Assembly: GCA_016722635.1 (NCBI GenBank)
Contig: JADKIX010000011.1
Coordinates: 248,001 to 312,000, forward strand
DNA from: Rhodospirillaceae bacterium
GTDB taxonomy: Bacteria > Pseudomonadota > Alphaproteobacteria > JAEUKQ01
Reading direction: 5' to 3'
Length of the DNA stretch: 64,000 nucleotides
The notes beneath the pieces were generated by a model, which saw only the letters and a program-made list of their open reading frames with translations, had not been told where the DNA came from and made no database searches. Positions 17,483 to 26,239 of this stretch are shown here, piece by piece (positions within the stretch are counted from its first letter, which is position 1; each line of letters begins with the position of its first letter). A program made the position numbers and the translations under genes.

Positions 17483-18151
17483 CTAAGTCCCTCGGAATCC
17501 AAGGGCCAGGAGATACAATTCAGAAGAATCGGGTCGGCTGGCAGGGGGTTTGACATGACGGACTTGGGAAAAATCACGTTTTAATTTCATCAACAATTCT
17601 TGCTGGGCCCCCCCCTGGCGTAACTTCACCAAAAAAGTGCCGTTGGGAGCCAACATCAGATGAGCGAATTCATAGGAAACATCTGCCAACGCCATAATTC
17701 GCAAATGATCGGTGTTGATATGACCGGTAGTATTAGGGGCCATATCACTTAATACTACCTGCACTTTACTACCAACCCTTTTCTGCAGTTTTTCCGCCGC
17801 ATCGGCCAAGCTGAAATCCATTTGGATGAATTCTGCCCCTTCAATTGGCGGCATATCAAGGATATCCACCGCAATAACCTTGCACCCCCGCTCCACCGCA
17901 ATTTGTGTCCAGCCGCCCGGAGCAGCTCCTAAATCGATAACCTTTTGTCCGGGTTTCAAGAAATGATATTGATCGTCCAGTTGCACCAATTTAAAGGCTG
18001 CCCGGGAACGGTACCCCACTTTCTGGGCTTCATGGACATAGGGGTCATTCAATTGGCGTTGCAGCCAGCGGGCAGAAGAGATGCTGCGCCCCGTTGTTTT
18101 TTTGACACGAACCGCCAAAAACCGTGAGCTTGATTTTAAGCCTTTAACCAT
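17483..18151 (-). CDS. rlmE: 23S rRNA 2'-O-methyltransferase RlmE (FtsJ)
   Basis: 222-residue SAM-dependent methyltransferase. Motifs are SRAAFKLVQLDDQY (catalytic lysine), VIDLGAAPGGWTQIA (SAM-binding motif I), VVLSDMAPNTTGH (catalytic aspartate) and FLVKLRQGG (catalytic lysine), completing the K-D-K-E arrangement. It methylates U2552 of 23S rRNA in late assembly of the large subunit. A basic N-terminal extension (VKGLKSSSRFLAVRVKKTTG) fits RNA binding. It stands alone between corA and the glutathione peroxidase gene. Confidence 0.95.
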   Translation of the reverse strand: MVKGLKSSSRFLAVRVKKTTGRSISSARWLQRQLNDPYVHEAQKVGYRSRAAFKLVQLDDQYHFLKPGQKVIDLGAAPGGWTQIAVERGCKVIAVDILDMPPIEGAEFIQMDFSLADAAEKLQKRVGSKVQVVLSDMAPNTTGHINTDHLRIMALADVSYEFAHLMLAPNGTFLVKLRQGGAQQELLMKLKRDFSQVRHVKPPASRPDSSELYLLALGFRGT

Positions 18152-18296
18152 TCCGTTTTCTCATCACATTTTCTTTACTGATCGCTGAAATTCAATTGGA
18201 TTGTTATTGTGAGGGTGCTGCTGTTTCTAGCAATCCTGCCTGATTTCTCTCAAATAAAAATCCTGCATCTCTCAAAACCAGTACCCTGATCTTTCC

Positions 18297-18863
18297 TTAT
18301 GTTTCTTTCAATAATTCTTCAATTTTTTTGCGGACGGCAGCACTGGCAGGGCTTGTTAAAGCAGACCAGCTTGCCCGTACATGCCCATGACGGTCAAATA
18401 GAAATTTATGGAAATTCCACTTCGGGCAACCTTTCTTTCCCAATTGTTGATATAACCATTGATAGAGTAAATGCGCGTGCTGGCCGGTCACTTCTTGTTT
18501 GGTCGTAACGGGGAAGCTTATATGAAAATTAGTTTGACAAAAACTAGCCACATGCTGATTAGAGTCCGGTTCTTGACCAGCAAAATCATTCGAAGGAATG
18601 CCTAATATCAAAAAACCTTGCCGTTGGTATTGTTGCCATAATTGCTCAAGCTTTTCATAATGTGGGGTAAAACCACAATTTGATGCCGTATTAACGACTA
18701 ACACAACCTGGCTTGCCAGATCTTTTAAACGCAAAATCGATCCGTCCAGCAGGGGAAAGGTGAAATCCTGCAGACCAGAGATTTTGCTATCCAACGGTAA
18801 AGCTGGTGGTACAACCATACCAGTTACTAATTTGAAACTATCCCATAATTTTTTACCGACCAT
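18297..18863 (-). CDS. Glutathione peroxidase family protein
   Basis: 188 residues, thioredoxin fold. The catalytic cysteine is C63 in NTASNCGFTPHYEKL; the glutamine is Q97 in GIPSNDFAGQEP; the tryptophan/asparagine pair is in KWNFHKFLFDRHG. As a cysteine-type (non-selenium) enzyme it reduces hydrogen peroxide or lipid peroxides, often with thioredoxin. The start at 18863 has GGGAAGAAGAG upstream and overlaps the preceding oxidoreductase gene by 11 bases, indicating an operon. About 25 residues precede the usual domain start; no confident signal peptide is seen. Confidence 0.92.
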   Translation of the reverse strand: MVGKKLWDSFKLVTGMVVPPALPLDSKISGLQDFTFPLLDGSILRLKDLASQVVLVVNTASNCGFTPHYEKLEQLWQQYQRQGFLILGIPSNDFAGQEPDSNQHVASFCQTNFHISFPVTTKQEVTGQHAHLLYQWLYQQLGKKGCPKWNFHKFLFDRHGHVRASWSALTSPASAAVRKKIEELLKET

Positions 18864-19533
18864 AACGCTCTTCTTCCCAAGGATTGCCGTGGTTATGATA
18901 ACCGCGGACTTCCCAATAACCTGGTTTATCCTGATCGCTTAATTCAACGCTTTTTAGCCATTTGGCACTTTTCCAAAAATATAGTTTAGGCACCACCACC
19001 CGCACCGGCCCACCATGTTCGCGTGAGATAGGCTTGCCTTCCCATGCCAATGCAAGCAACGCATCTTCCGCCGCAAATTCTTCTAAAGTTAAATTGGTAG
19101 TGTAGCCATCGTGGCTATGGCAGATAACAAATTTGGCCTGGTCCAACGGTTCAACAGCTTCCAGAACAGCGCGGGTTGAAACTCCTTGCCAATGATTATC
19201 AAAACGAGACCAAGCCGTAACACAGTGAATATCAGAAGTAAAATCCTGAATGGCGAATTGACTAAATTGCTGCCAATTCCAAGTGGTCGGTTTCTTCACC
19301 AACCCATCAATCCGCAATTGCCAGGTTTCCATTGAAATATCAGGCTGAATGCCAAGGTCAAGCACTGGCCAGTTCTTCACTTCCCGCTGCCCGGGGGGCA
19401 AACGGTCTTGCTTAGGATTACCGGATTTGCCAGTGATCAGTCTTTTTTCTTTTGCCCATTGCTGTTTACTGTCAATCAATTTTTGTTTGATTTTTCCCCA
19501 TGTTCCTTCGGGAGATTGCTCTTGTGTCATCAC
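18853..19533 (-). CDS. Sulfite oxidase-like molybdopterin oxidoreductase
   Basis: 226 residues. The Mo-coordinating cysteine is C104 in SDIHCVTAWSRFDNHW, and the molybdopterin-binding signature continues in SREHGGPVRVVVPKLYFWK and SAKWLKSVEL. It is closest to the YuiH-like sulfite oxidase-like group, smaller than eukaryotic sulfite oxidase and lacking a haem domain. No twin-arginine signal is visible, so it may be cytoplasmic. The physiological substrate is unknown; the overlap with a glutathione peroxidase gene suggests a redox-repair role, which is inference. Confidence 0.88.
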   Translation of the reverse strand: MMTQEQSPEGTWGKIKQKLIDSKQQWAKEKRLITGKSGNPKQDRLPPGQREVKNWPVLDLGIQPDISMETWQLRIDGLVKKPTTWNWQQFSQFAIQDFTSDIHCVTAWSRFDNHWQGVSTRAVLEAVEPLDQAKFVICHSHDGYTTNLTLEEFAAEDALLALAWEGKPISREHGGPVRVVVPKLYFWKSAKWLKSVELSDQDKPGYWEVRGYHNHGNPWEEERYGR

Positions 19534-19612
19534 CGCACCTAGAAAATTTATTAGATAGAAAAATTTTTGCCCTTCTATTCTACCGGATAATTTGGATTTG
19601 CCATAATTAATT

Positions 19613-20884
19613 TTAGGCAGGGGCAGATGATGTGGTATTTTGGCTTACTTCATTGAAAACAAAAAATACCTTCGCTTTTTGATAATGCTGCCAAATATTC
19701 ATCATCACTTCACCGCGGATATTGCTGATGCCATTTTGCGGATCACCAATCCAAAACTGCACCATCATCTGCACCCCTTTTTCCCCAAAATCGGTTATCA
19801 AGCAATCTGGTTTTGGCACTTGCAAGATACGGCGATTGGCGGCCGCGGCAATTGCCAATTCCTTGGCCTGCATAAGATCTGATTTTCCTGAAACGAGAAA
19901 AGGGATCTCCACCCGCAAGCGGTCATCCGTAAAAGTCCAATTAATCACGGGGCGGGTGATCAAATCTTCGTTCGGAATTAATATTTCTTTACCCGAATTG
20001 GTGCGTACCGCCACATAGCGGCCAGCCAAAGCCGTAATGGTACCAAAATTATTGCCAACCTCAATGACATCGCCTGGCTTTATGGATTTATCCATCAATA
20101 AAATCAGCCCGCTGATCAAATTGGCAAAAACCCGCTGCAACCCAAAACCGATCCCCACCCCGATCGCTCCTGAAAAAACCGTCAAGGCCGTTAGATTGAT
20201 CCCCAATCCGCCAATGACGATTAAAAGCGCAACCGCATAGAAAACCACCCGCAAGATTTTGACAAGCAATACTTGGGCGGACGGAGAAATAGCATGGGCC
20301 GAACGTAAGCGACGTTCGATTATTTCCATGCACAAACTAGTGATACCCAAGGCAACGATCAACCAAACAATTGCTTTAACCACAAATAATAGGGAAAAAT
20401 TAAGATTGCCGGGATTAAAAGAAATGCTTTCCAGAAAATCCGATATAGGCTGTAAAATTCCTGAAAATTGGAACAAAAATAGAAAGAAAATAATAAAAAG
20501 AAGTAACCGCGGAACCCAGCGTTGTGGTGCCATTTCCTTGACTAATCGATGAAGCAACCACCAACCAGCAATAATCGATGCCAGGAATAAGATACGGCTG
20601 GAAAAATCTGAAAAAATAACAAGAGGAAGGGCAAGGAAAAGGTCGATGATCAACAGCGAAGACCATGAAAACCAAAAAGGATGCTGCCGGATGGCTTGCC
20701 AGAAAAACTTTTTAAAAGATTGGGAGTTTGCTGTTTGTAGCCGACGATCGCTGAGGTTTTTGACATAATTCTGGCCTACAAAAGCAATCAATCCAAAGAC
20801 TGCAATCAATGCCAACTGGGCCAGATTGGTCCAATAACTAAAAAATAACTCGGCCCCTAGGCGGAATTGGCCAAAAAACTGCAA
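19613..20884 (-). CDS. MscS-family mechanosensitive ion channel
   Basis: 423 residues. Five or six N-terminal transmembrane helices lead into the conserved pore helix and beta domain. These read VFSGAIGVGIGFGLQRVFAN, LISGLILLMDKSIKPGDVIEV, then FGTITALAGRYVAVRTNSG and EILIPNEDLITRPVINWT. This is the MscS signature; the extra N-terminal helices make it larger than E. coli MscS. It opens under hypo-osmotic stress to release solutes. It is a single-gene unit on the minus strand. Confidence 0.92.
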   Translation of the reverse strand: MQFFGQFRLGAELFFSYWTNLAQLALIAVFGLIAFVGQNYVKNLSDRRLQTANSQSFKKFFWQAIRQHPFWFSWSSLLIIDLFLALPLVIFSDFSSRILFLASIIAGWWLLHRLVKEMAPQRWVPRLLLFIIFFLFLFQFSGILQPISDFLESISFNPGNLNFSLLFVVKAIVWLIVALGITSLCMEIIERRLRSAHAISPSAQVLLVKILRVVFYAVALLIVIGGLGINLTALTVFSGAIGVGIGFGLQRVFANLISGLILLMDKSIKPGDVIEVGNNFGTITALAGRYVAVRTNSGKEILIPNEDLITRPVINWTFTDDRLRVEIPFLVSGKSDLMQAKELAIAAAANRRILQVPKPDCLITDFGEKGVQMMVQFWIGDPQNGISNIRGEVMMNIWQHYQKAKVFFVFNEVSQNTTSSAPA

Positions 20885-21204
20885 GAAAAATTCCCTTAGA
20901 TCGGCAATAGTTAAAATTTTTGTCCCCTTAAGTTCAATGATTGCTGATTAATCTAGCCAACCATTGCTTCATATACATCATTCCTTTTATGATATGAAAG
21001 ACTATACTTCATTCGTCAAGAGTGACGACGATTGCTATCCCAAGCAAATTTTTGGTTATTTATGAGGATATTCCTTGTTAATCTTTGCTGGTTTGCTATT
21101 GGGGCGACAAAAAGGGATTGACTATCTTATAGCTAATCTTTTTTGACAATCCAGGAAACGCCTGATATCTTTTGACCAATCGCCTTCGATAAGGATAAAT
21201 CCGC
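20885..21204. other. Divergent intergenic region
   Basis: About 320 bases between the mscS start (minus) and the 199-residue membrane protein start (plus). It contains no credible gene. The only supported element is the promoter at 21143-21171 for the rightward genes; the leftward promoter could not be fixed by eye. Confidence 0.6.
21143..21171 (+). promoter_or_regulatory. Sigma-70-type promoter for the membrane protein/ABC-2 permease genes
   Basis: A consensus -35 box TTGACA (21143-21148) and a -10-like box TATCTT (21166-21171) are separated by exactly 17 bases, 34 bases before the ATG at 21205. Confidence 0.6.
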
Positions 21205-21804
21205 ATGACTGATACTGCAATCAATCCTTCCCCTTCCTTCCGAAAAATTTTAAAGAATATTTTCCTTATATCTTTTGCTTTAAGTCTTGGCGTAGGTATT
21301 TATATGATCTTGCTAAGCGACTTCCGCCAGGGGATTGAATACCAAATTTTTACCACTAGCCTAGGGGTGATGGGGTTCAGTGCCACCATTCTGTTTTCCA
21401 GTTTGTTGGTTCCTGACCGCTCGTTAAAAATACTCGGGTATTTAGGCGTTATTTGCTCGGTCGCAGGATTAACTTTATGGCTTTATGCAACCTGGCTTAC
21501 AAGCGAGTTTATCCTATCTAAACATGCGGAGGGAGTGGTTAAGACCGCCCTAGTTTTGGTAGTGCTTTCTGCTTATTTGGGTTATATCAGCTTGCTGCTG
21601 TATTTTCGCAATACTCGCATTTTCATGATTGTTTGCCAGATTTTATTCATTTTAGCTGCCAGTGTGATTGCCGTATTTCTGCTGAATTTGATTTTAAGTA
21701 GCAGTCCATTTTTATTGGGCTGGCGGGTGCTCATCGCGCTTGATTTGCTGGTTTTGGCAGGGCTGATTTTAGTACCGGCACTTGGCCGTTTTGCCAAAAA
21801 TTAA
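21205..21804 (+). CDS. Integral membrane protein of unknown function
   Basis: 199 residues with six predicted transmembrane helices spread over the length (for example IFLISFALSLGVGIYMILL, and a final LIALDLLVLAGLILVPALG). The short N-terminal tail is polar. I recognise no family. It lies 21 bases upstream of the ABC-2 permease start, so the two are probably cotranscribed and may share an export function, but that is inference. Confidence 0.7.
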   Translation: MTDTAINPSPSFRKILKNIFLISFALSLGVGIYMILLSDFRQGIEYQIFTTSLGVMGFSATILFSSLLVPDRSLKILGYLGVICSVAGLTLWLYATWLTSEFILSKHAEGVVKTALVLVVLSAYLGYISLLLYFRNTRIFMIVCQILFILAASVIAVFLLNLILSSSPFLLGWRVLIALDLLVLAGLILVPALGRFAKN

Positions 21805-21825
21805 CCATTGAAGAAAGTGACCCCT

Positions 21826-22641
21826 ATGTCCGCTGCAAATATTGATTTTTATAAACCTTCCCGCCAGGAATTCGGTTTGTTGAACTGGGTGGGGCTGTGG
21901 ACGTTATACCTTAAAGAAGTTCGGCGTTTCCTCAATGTAGCGACGCAGACACTCTTTGCACCGGTGGTTAGCACGTTGTTGTTTTATGCGATTTTTGCCC
22001 TGGCCATTAGCCATGACACCCCTGTCATTAACAATATCAGCTACGGCGCCTTCCTGCCGCCAGGGCTGATGATGATGGCCATGGTACAAAATGCTTTTGC
22101 CAACACATCTTCTTCCCTGATGCTTGCGAAAATGCAAGGTAATGTGGTGGATATTTTAATGCCCCCCTTAAGACCGGCCGAATTAACCATCGCTTTAGCG
22201 GCCGGTGGTATTACCCGTGGCTTGTTGGTAGGTTGTATGGTTGGCCTGTTTATTTGGATATTAACCCCCCTGCATATTTATAACCTGCCCCTGGTACTTT
22301 TCCATGGAATTGCGGCTAGTTTGCTTTTATCTTTGCTGGGAATTGTCGGTGGGTTGATATCCCAAAAATTTGACCATTTGGCGGCTTTAACCAATTTTAT
22401 TATTACCCCCCTGGCCTTTTTGTCAGGTACCTTCTATTCTATCCACCAATTGCCGGTTTTCTGGCAAGGGGTGGCTCATGCCAATCCCTTCTTTTACATG
22501 ATTGATGGTTTCCGTTATGGTTTTACAGGCCATACAGACGGTTCCATTTGGATTGGGGTCGTGGTTTTGGTAATAACAAATTTATTAATGATCATTGGGG
22601 TTTATCAATTGTTTAAAAGCGGTTACCGTTTAAAAAATTAG
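21826..22641 (+). CDS. ABC-2 type transporter permease
   Basis: 271 residues with the ABC2_membrane architecture: a long first helix region (TQTLFAPVVSTLLFYAIFAL), further helices, and the late signature LAALTNFIITPLAFLSGTFY followed by QLPVFWQGVAHANPFFYMID. This arrangement is the YadH-like permease type. The ATG at 21826 is preferred over a TTG at 21808; a purine-rich stretch (GAAGAAAG) precedes it. No ATP-binding partner gene is adjacent; one must be encoded elsewhere for it to function. The substrate is unknown. Confidence 0.85.
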   Translation: MSAANIDFYKPSRQEFGLLNWVGLWTLYLKEVRRFLNVATQTLFAPVVSTLLFYAIFALAISHDTPVINNISYGAFLPPGLMMMAMVQNAFANTSSSLMLAKMQGNVVDILMPPLRPAELTIALAAGGITRGLLVGCMVGLFIWILTPLHIYNLPLVLFHGIAASLLLSLLGIVGGLISQKFDHLAALTNFIITPLAFLSGTFYSIHQLPVFWQGVAHANPFFYMIDGFRYGFTGHTDGSIWIGVVVLVITNLLMIIGVYQLFKSGYRLKN

Positions 22642-22736
22642 TGGTCGTTTTTTGCCCCCTCCATTTATTGTTATTTCAAATATGCCTATATATTGTAACT
22701 TGATATTAATCATTACTGTTGATACTGGATTTGCTT

Positions 22737-23915
22737 ATGCCCCTTAATCCCCAATTTCCTGTTGTCCTGCCCACTTATAAACGCGCTCCTTTATCTTTCG
22801 TTAAAGGGGAGGGAGCCTATTTATTTGGCAATGACGGTAAAAAATATCTTGATTTTGTCAGCGGTATTGCCGTTACCGCTTTCGGTCACAACCATCCCCA
22901 TTTAATTCAAGCTTTAACCACCCAAGCCCAACAATTATGGCATTGTTCGAATTTATTTGAAATTCCCGGGCAAGAAACACTAGCCAAAAGGCTAGTTGAA
23001 AATTCCTTTGCGGAATCGGTATTTTTCAGCAATTCCGGGGTTGAGGCAATTGAATGCGGCTTTAAAATCATCCGCAAATATTATGATGAAATCGGACAAT
23101 CCCAGAAATACCGCCTGATTACCTTTGCAGGTGCGTTTCATGGCCGCACATTGGCTGCCTTGGCCGCAACCGGGCAAGAAAAATATTCTAAAGGCTATGA
23201 CCCGGTGGTGGACGGATTTGACCAGGTCGCTTTCGGCAACCTCAATGAATTACGGGCGGCAATCACCCCACAAACAGCTGGCATCCTTTTTGAACCTGTC
23301 CAGGGCGAAGGCGGCATGCGCGCTTTGTCCTTGGAATATCTGCGGGAGGTCCGTAAAATTGCCGATGAATTCGGTCTGCTGCTTTTTTTAGATGAGATTC
23401 AATGCGGCATGGGACGCACCGGCAAGCTATTTGCCCATGAATGGGCGGGCATAAAGCCGGATTTGGTTGCCGTTGCGAAAGGATTAGGCGGGGGATTCCC
23501 GATTGGCGCCTGTTTAACAACAGCTAAAGTCGGGGCGGTTATGCAACCCGGCAGCCATGGCAGCACATTCGGCGGCAACCCCTTGGCAATGGCGGTTGGC
23601 AACGCGGCTTTGGATATCCTATTAAAACCCGGTTTTATGAAACATGTCCAAGAAATCGGCCAAAAATTAATCGTAGCCTTGGAAGGCTTGGTTAAACGCT
23701 TCCCTAAAAAATTATCGGAAGTTCGCGGAAAAGGCTTGATGATTGGGATTAAATGTGTCGGCCCCAATACCGAATTTGTCGACCGTTTAAGGGAAGCAGG
23801 TATGCTCTCCGTCACCGCAGGCGATAATATTGTGCGCTTGCTCCCTCCCCTGATTATTGAAGACAGTCATATCAACCACGCAATCGCCATTTTAACGACG
23901 ATATGCCAAAAATAG
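22737..23915 (+). CDS. argD: Acetylornithine/succinyldiaminopimelate aminotransferase
   Basis: 392-residue class III PLP aminotransferase starting MPLNPQFPVVLPTYKRAPL. The PLP lysine is in DLVAVAKGLGGGFPIGACL; the aspartate motif is in LLFLDEIQCGMGRTGK; FVSGIAVTAFGHNHP and GSHGSTFGGNPLAM are family marks. It acts in arginine (and possibly lysine) biosynthesis. An upstream TTG at 22719 is also in frame but ATG 22737 gives the usual N-terminus. In many alphaproteobacteria argD is followed by argF then hslO; here hslO follows directly, so argF is absent from this locus. Confidence 0.92.
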   Translation: MPLNPQFPVVLPTYKRAPLSFVKGEGAYLFGNDGKKYLDFVSGIAVTAFGHNHPHLIQALTTQAQQLWHCSNLFEIPGQETLAKRLVENSFAESVFFSNSGVEAIECGFKIIRKYYDEIGQSQKYRLITFAGAFHGRTLAALAATGQEKYSKGYDPVVDGFDQVAFGNLNELRAAITPQTAGILFEPVQGEGGMRALSLEYLREVRKIADEFGLLLFLDEIQCGMGRTGKLFAHEWAGIKPDLVAVAKGLGGGFPIGACLTTAKVGAVMQPGSHGSTFGGNPLAMAVGNAALDILLKPGFMKHVQEIGQKLIVALEGLVKRFPKKLSEVRGKGLMIGIKCVGPNTEFVDRLREAGMLSVTAGDNIVRLLPPLIIEDSHINHAIAILTTICQK

Positions 23916-24061
23916 TAATCTGGCGCGCTGTGATTATTATTTTTTCCATACCTATGGAAGAATGGATCATCTCCTATTCCGTAAAAATTGTTATTTGTAG
24001 CCCTGTTTGACGGTTTTTTATCAATGACAAACCCAATCGATACCGGAGGTGGAATACGTGA

Positions 24062-24982
24062 ATGAAACAGAAAACTGATCTCAAAAACTTGCTGGCCGAC
24101 CGTATTGTACCCTTTACCCTGCAGAAAGCCAATATCCAAGGCCGCTTGATCGAACTACAGCAAAGTTTCAATACGATTATTGAGCAGCATCATTATCCCT
24201 ACCCAGTCGCCTATGCTTTAGCAGAATGCCTGCTTTTGGCCACAAGCCTATCCAGCGCCCTGAAATATCAAGGGGTTTTTACCTTACAAATCAAAGGGTC
24301 TGGGCCTATTAGATTGATGGTAGTCGATTGTACCGAACAAGGACATTTGCGGGGTTATGCCCAGTTTGAAGAAAATCAGTTGCCGATGGAAAAAACCAAT
24401 AACTTTTTAAGTGTCCCCAAGTTATTCGGCCAGGGTTATCTTGCCTTTACGGTCGATCAAGGCCCGCATACCGAACGTTACCAGGGAATTGTTGAATTAA
24501 CTGGCCTTACCCTAACCGATTGTGTCCATCAATATTTTCGGCAATCGGAACAAATCAACACCACCCTTTTCATAGCCATTGCAAAAAATGCCCAAGGATG
24601 GCGGGGCAAATTACTGATGCTTCAGCAGCTTCCCCTGCCCACCGCCGCCTATCATGACTCCAACCAACAGGCAGAACGTGACGCAGAATGGCAAGAAACT
24701 TTGGTTTACTTATCCACCCTAAAACGATCGGAGATATTAGATACAAAAATCTCATCCGAGCAGTTACTGTACTTGCTATTTCATGAACAATTACTGGCAC
24801 TTCATAAAGTGCGCCCTCTAATTGCCCAATGCCGTTGTTCGGAGGCCAAGATCCGCCAGGTTTTGCAATCTTTCCCATCCGCTGAACTTCAAACATTGCA
24901 AATAAATGGCGTGATTGCAGTAAATTGCGAATTCTGCAATCACCAATATTCCTTTTCTGAAAAAGATTTAGCACCATCCTAG
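24062..24982 (+). CDS. hslO: Hsp33 redox-regulated chaperone
   Basis: 306 residues. The N-terminal domain begins DLKNLLADRIVPFTLQKANIQGRL. The C-terminal zinc-binding redox switch is present: CRC in IAQCRCSEAKIRQVL and CEFC in VAVNCEFCNHQYSF, the C-x-C and C-x2-C halves. Under oxidative stress these cysteines form disulfides and the protein becomes a holdase. A very strong GGAGG lies 12 bases before the ATG. It is downstream of argD in the same direction. Confidence 0.94.
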   Translation: MKQKTDLKNLLADRIVPFTLQKANIQGRLIELQQSFNTIIEQHHYPYPVAYALAECLLLATSLSSALKYQGVFTLQIKGSGPIRLMVVDCTEQGHLRGYAQFEENQLPMEKTNNFLSVPKLFGQGYLAFTVDQGPHTERYQGIVELTGLTLTDCVHQYFRQSEQINTTLFIAIAKNAQGWRGKLLMLQQLPLPTAAYHDSNQQAERDAEWQETLVYLSTLKRSEILDTKISSEQLLYLLFHEQLLALHKVRPLIAQCRCSEAKIRQVLQSFPSAELQTLQINGVIAVNCEFCNHQYSFSEKDLAPS

Positions 24983-25183
24983 TTTAAAACAAAACTCCTC
25001 TATTTATCGGAAAACCAAACATTTCCGCTTATGACCCCTGGATTATTTTGTATCATCAGAGGAAGCAATATTGATTGCCGTGATTCTTGCACTATTCCAC
25101 AAATCAAAACATAAAATAATTCTTATTACAAATTTTATGTATTTTTATTACTTTTTTATTGCATTTATTACCAAAAAACTGAA

Positions 25184-25692
25184 ATGGGTTTTGAACGGGC
25201 AGCTTTGATTGCCATGGCGCTTGATTGTTTTGGAATGTCGCAAGCTTTTGGCATGCACCTGATGTCGGATCAGAAACGCAAAAAATTAATGTGAGGAAAA
25301 AGCCGAGCCTTATGAAACCAAGGAATTTTATGACGCAATTGAGGCATTGGCCAACCGCCAGAATGCCCCTGCGGGGCTGCAGCCGCAATTCTATACTTAC
25401 AAAATCGATATTTGGCTATAGCTATGATTACCGCCTTATTCATCAATCCTATAATCAAGCGGGTTATCAGCTGTATTTGGTGAAGATTTGGCCACGTGGG
25501 CATGAGGGATTCGATAAGTTAATCCCCTATGACTTCAAGGCACATCCTGATGATGCAGCTGGGGCTTTTGTTGCCAAAAATGATTGTAAAGATGACAGTC
25601 CCCTTTATCTCGTCCGCGAATACACTATTTACTTGCATGAACAAGGCCGGATTAAATCCACCCAATATGTTTATGCTTTCCAGTGCAAATAA
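25184..25692 (+). pseudogene. Frameshifted secreted-protein pseudogene
   Basis: A single ancestral protein can be pieced together across three frames. It opens at ATG 25184 with a signal-peptide-like MGFERAALIAMALDCFG, switches frame near the HAPDVGSETQKIN segment (frame of 25225), and switches again near 25290 to EEKAEPYETKEFYDAIEALA. That frame ends in a TAG after KIDIWL near 25418. The original frame then resumes with YSYDYRLIHQSYNQAGYQL and runs to 25692, ending in YVYAFQCK. At least three frame changes in about 500 bases mean it cannot encode the full product. I do not recognise the family. A 155-residue open frame from 25225 is a by-product. Confidence 0.6.
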
Positions 25693-25754
25693 TGAGAGGC
25701 TGGCTTTTATCAACCCGCAAAACTCCTAAAATTGAAATAGCAAAGGATAAGTGT

Positions 25755-25772
25755 GTGTACAGCTCTGTACAC
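25755..25772. repeat. Perfect short inverted repeat
   Basis: GTGTACAG (25755-25762), a two-base spacer CT, then CTGTACAC (25765-25772). It lies within a GT-rich stretch immediately before the CT/GA tract; it could be a protein-binding palindrome or a hairpin. Confidence 0.7.
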
Positions 25773-25784
25773 AGTTCTGTGTGT

Positions 25785-25864
25785 CCTCTCCTCTCCCTCT
25801 CTTGAGAGAGGAGAGAGAAAAGAGAGAGAAAAGAAATGAAAAGAAAAAGATAGAGAGAGGGAGA
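25785..25864. repeat. Mirror-like CT/GA simple-sequence tract with foldback potential
   Basis: A pyrimidine-only arm (CCTCTCCTCTCCCTCTCT, 25785-25802) turns at TTGA into an almost purine-only arm (25804-25864, GAGAGAGGAGAGAG and AG/AAAAG repeats). The inner part can pair with itself to form a long hairpin with one bulged C. The whole is a low-complexity polypurine/polypyrimidine stretch, unusual in this window. Confidence 0.75.
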
Positions 25865-26180
25865 TTTGGTTTTTGGCAAAACCATCCCCCTCCCTATTTT
25901 TTGGCTTCATTGATCATTATTCTAGTTAAGCAATAGCGTAAGCATCAACTGAACAGCCTGGCTATTTTTGCCAATCATTTCGGCAAACATGCTAGCAAGC
26001 ATAAATTCTTGACAAGAGGAGGAATTACGGTAAGGTAAATTAAGAACAAAAAGTGATCATTCTGCAAAGCCCCGTCAACCCTGCCCTTCCCGACCCCATC
26101 AATCCAGTCTTAACCCATTTTTTCAGGTAGATCCTGATGATTTGCGGTTACCCCCTTTCGCCCATTCATCACAAAAAACA

Positions 26181-26209
26181 AGCCGGAGCAAAGTTACCCT
26201 TGTCCGGCT
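26181..26209 (-). terminator. Rho-independent terminator of the DUF4139 gene
   Basis: Inverted repeat AGCCGGA (26181-26187) and TCCGGCT (26203-26209). Read on the minus strand it is followed by TGTTTTTTG, and it lies 31 bases beyond the stop codon. Confidence 0.8.
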
Positions 26210-26239
26210 GGATTGTAGTTTTTGGTAGGCTAGATAAGG

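Larger units (their letters stand above)
25693..26172. other. Gene-free region with hairpins and simple-sequence tract
   Basis: Almost 500 bases between the decayed secreted-protein gene and the terminator of the DUF4139 gene. It holds the short perfect hairpin at 25755-25772 and the pyrimidine/purine tract at 25785-25864. The remainder, to 26172, shows nothing I can support. Confidence 0.6.

Noticed and set aside
25104..25388. 94-residue minus-strand frame opposite the secreted-protein pseudogene
   Set aside because: It is the shadow of the degenerate plus-strand gene and has no motif or ribosome-binding site.
25710..25936. Short frames on both strands through the CT/GA tract
   Set aside because: Low-complexity translation products of the simple-sequence repeat.
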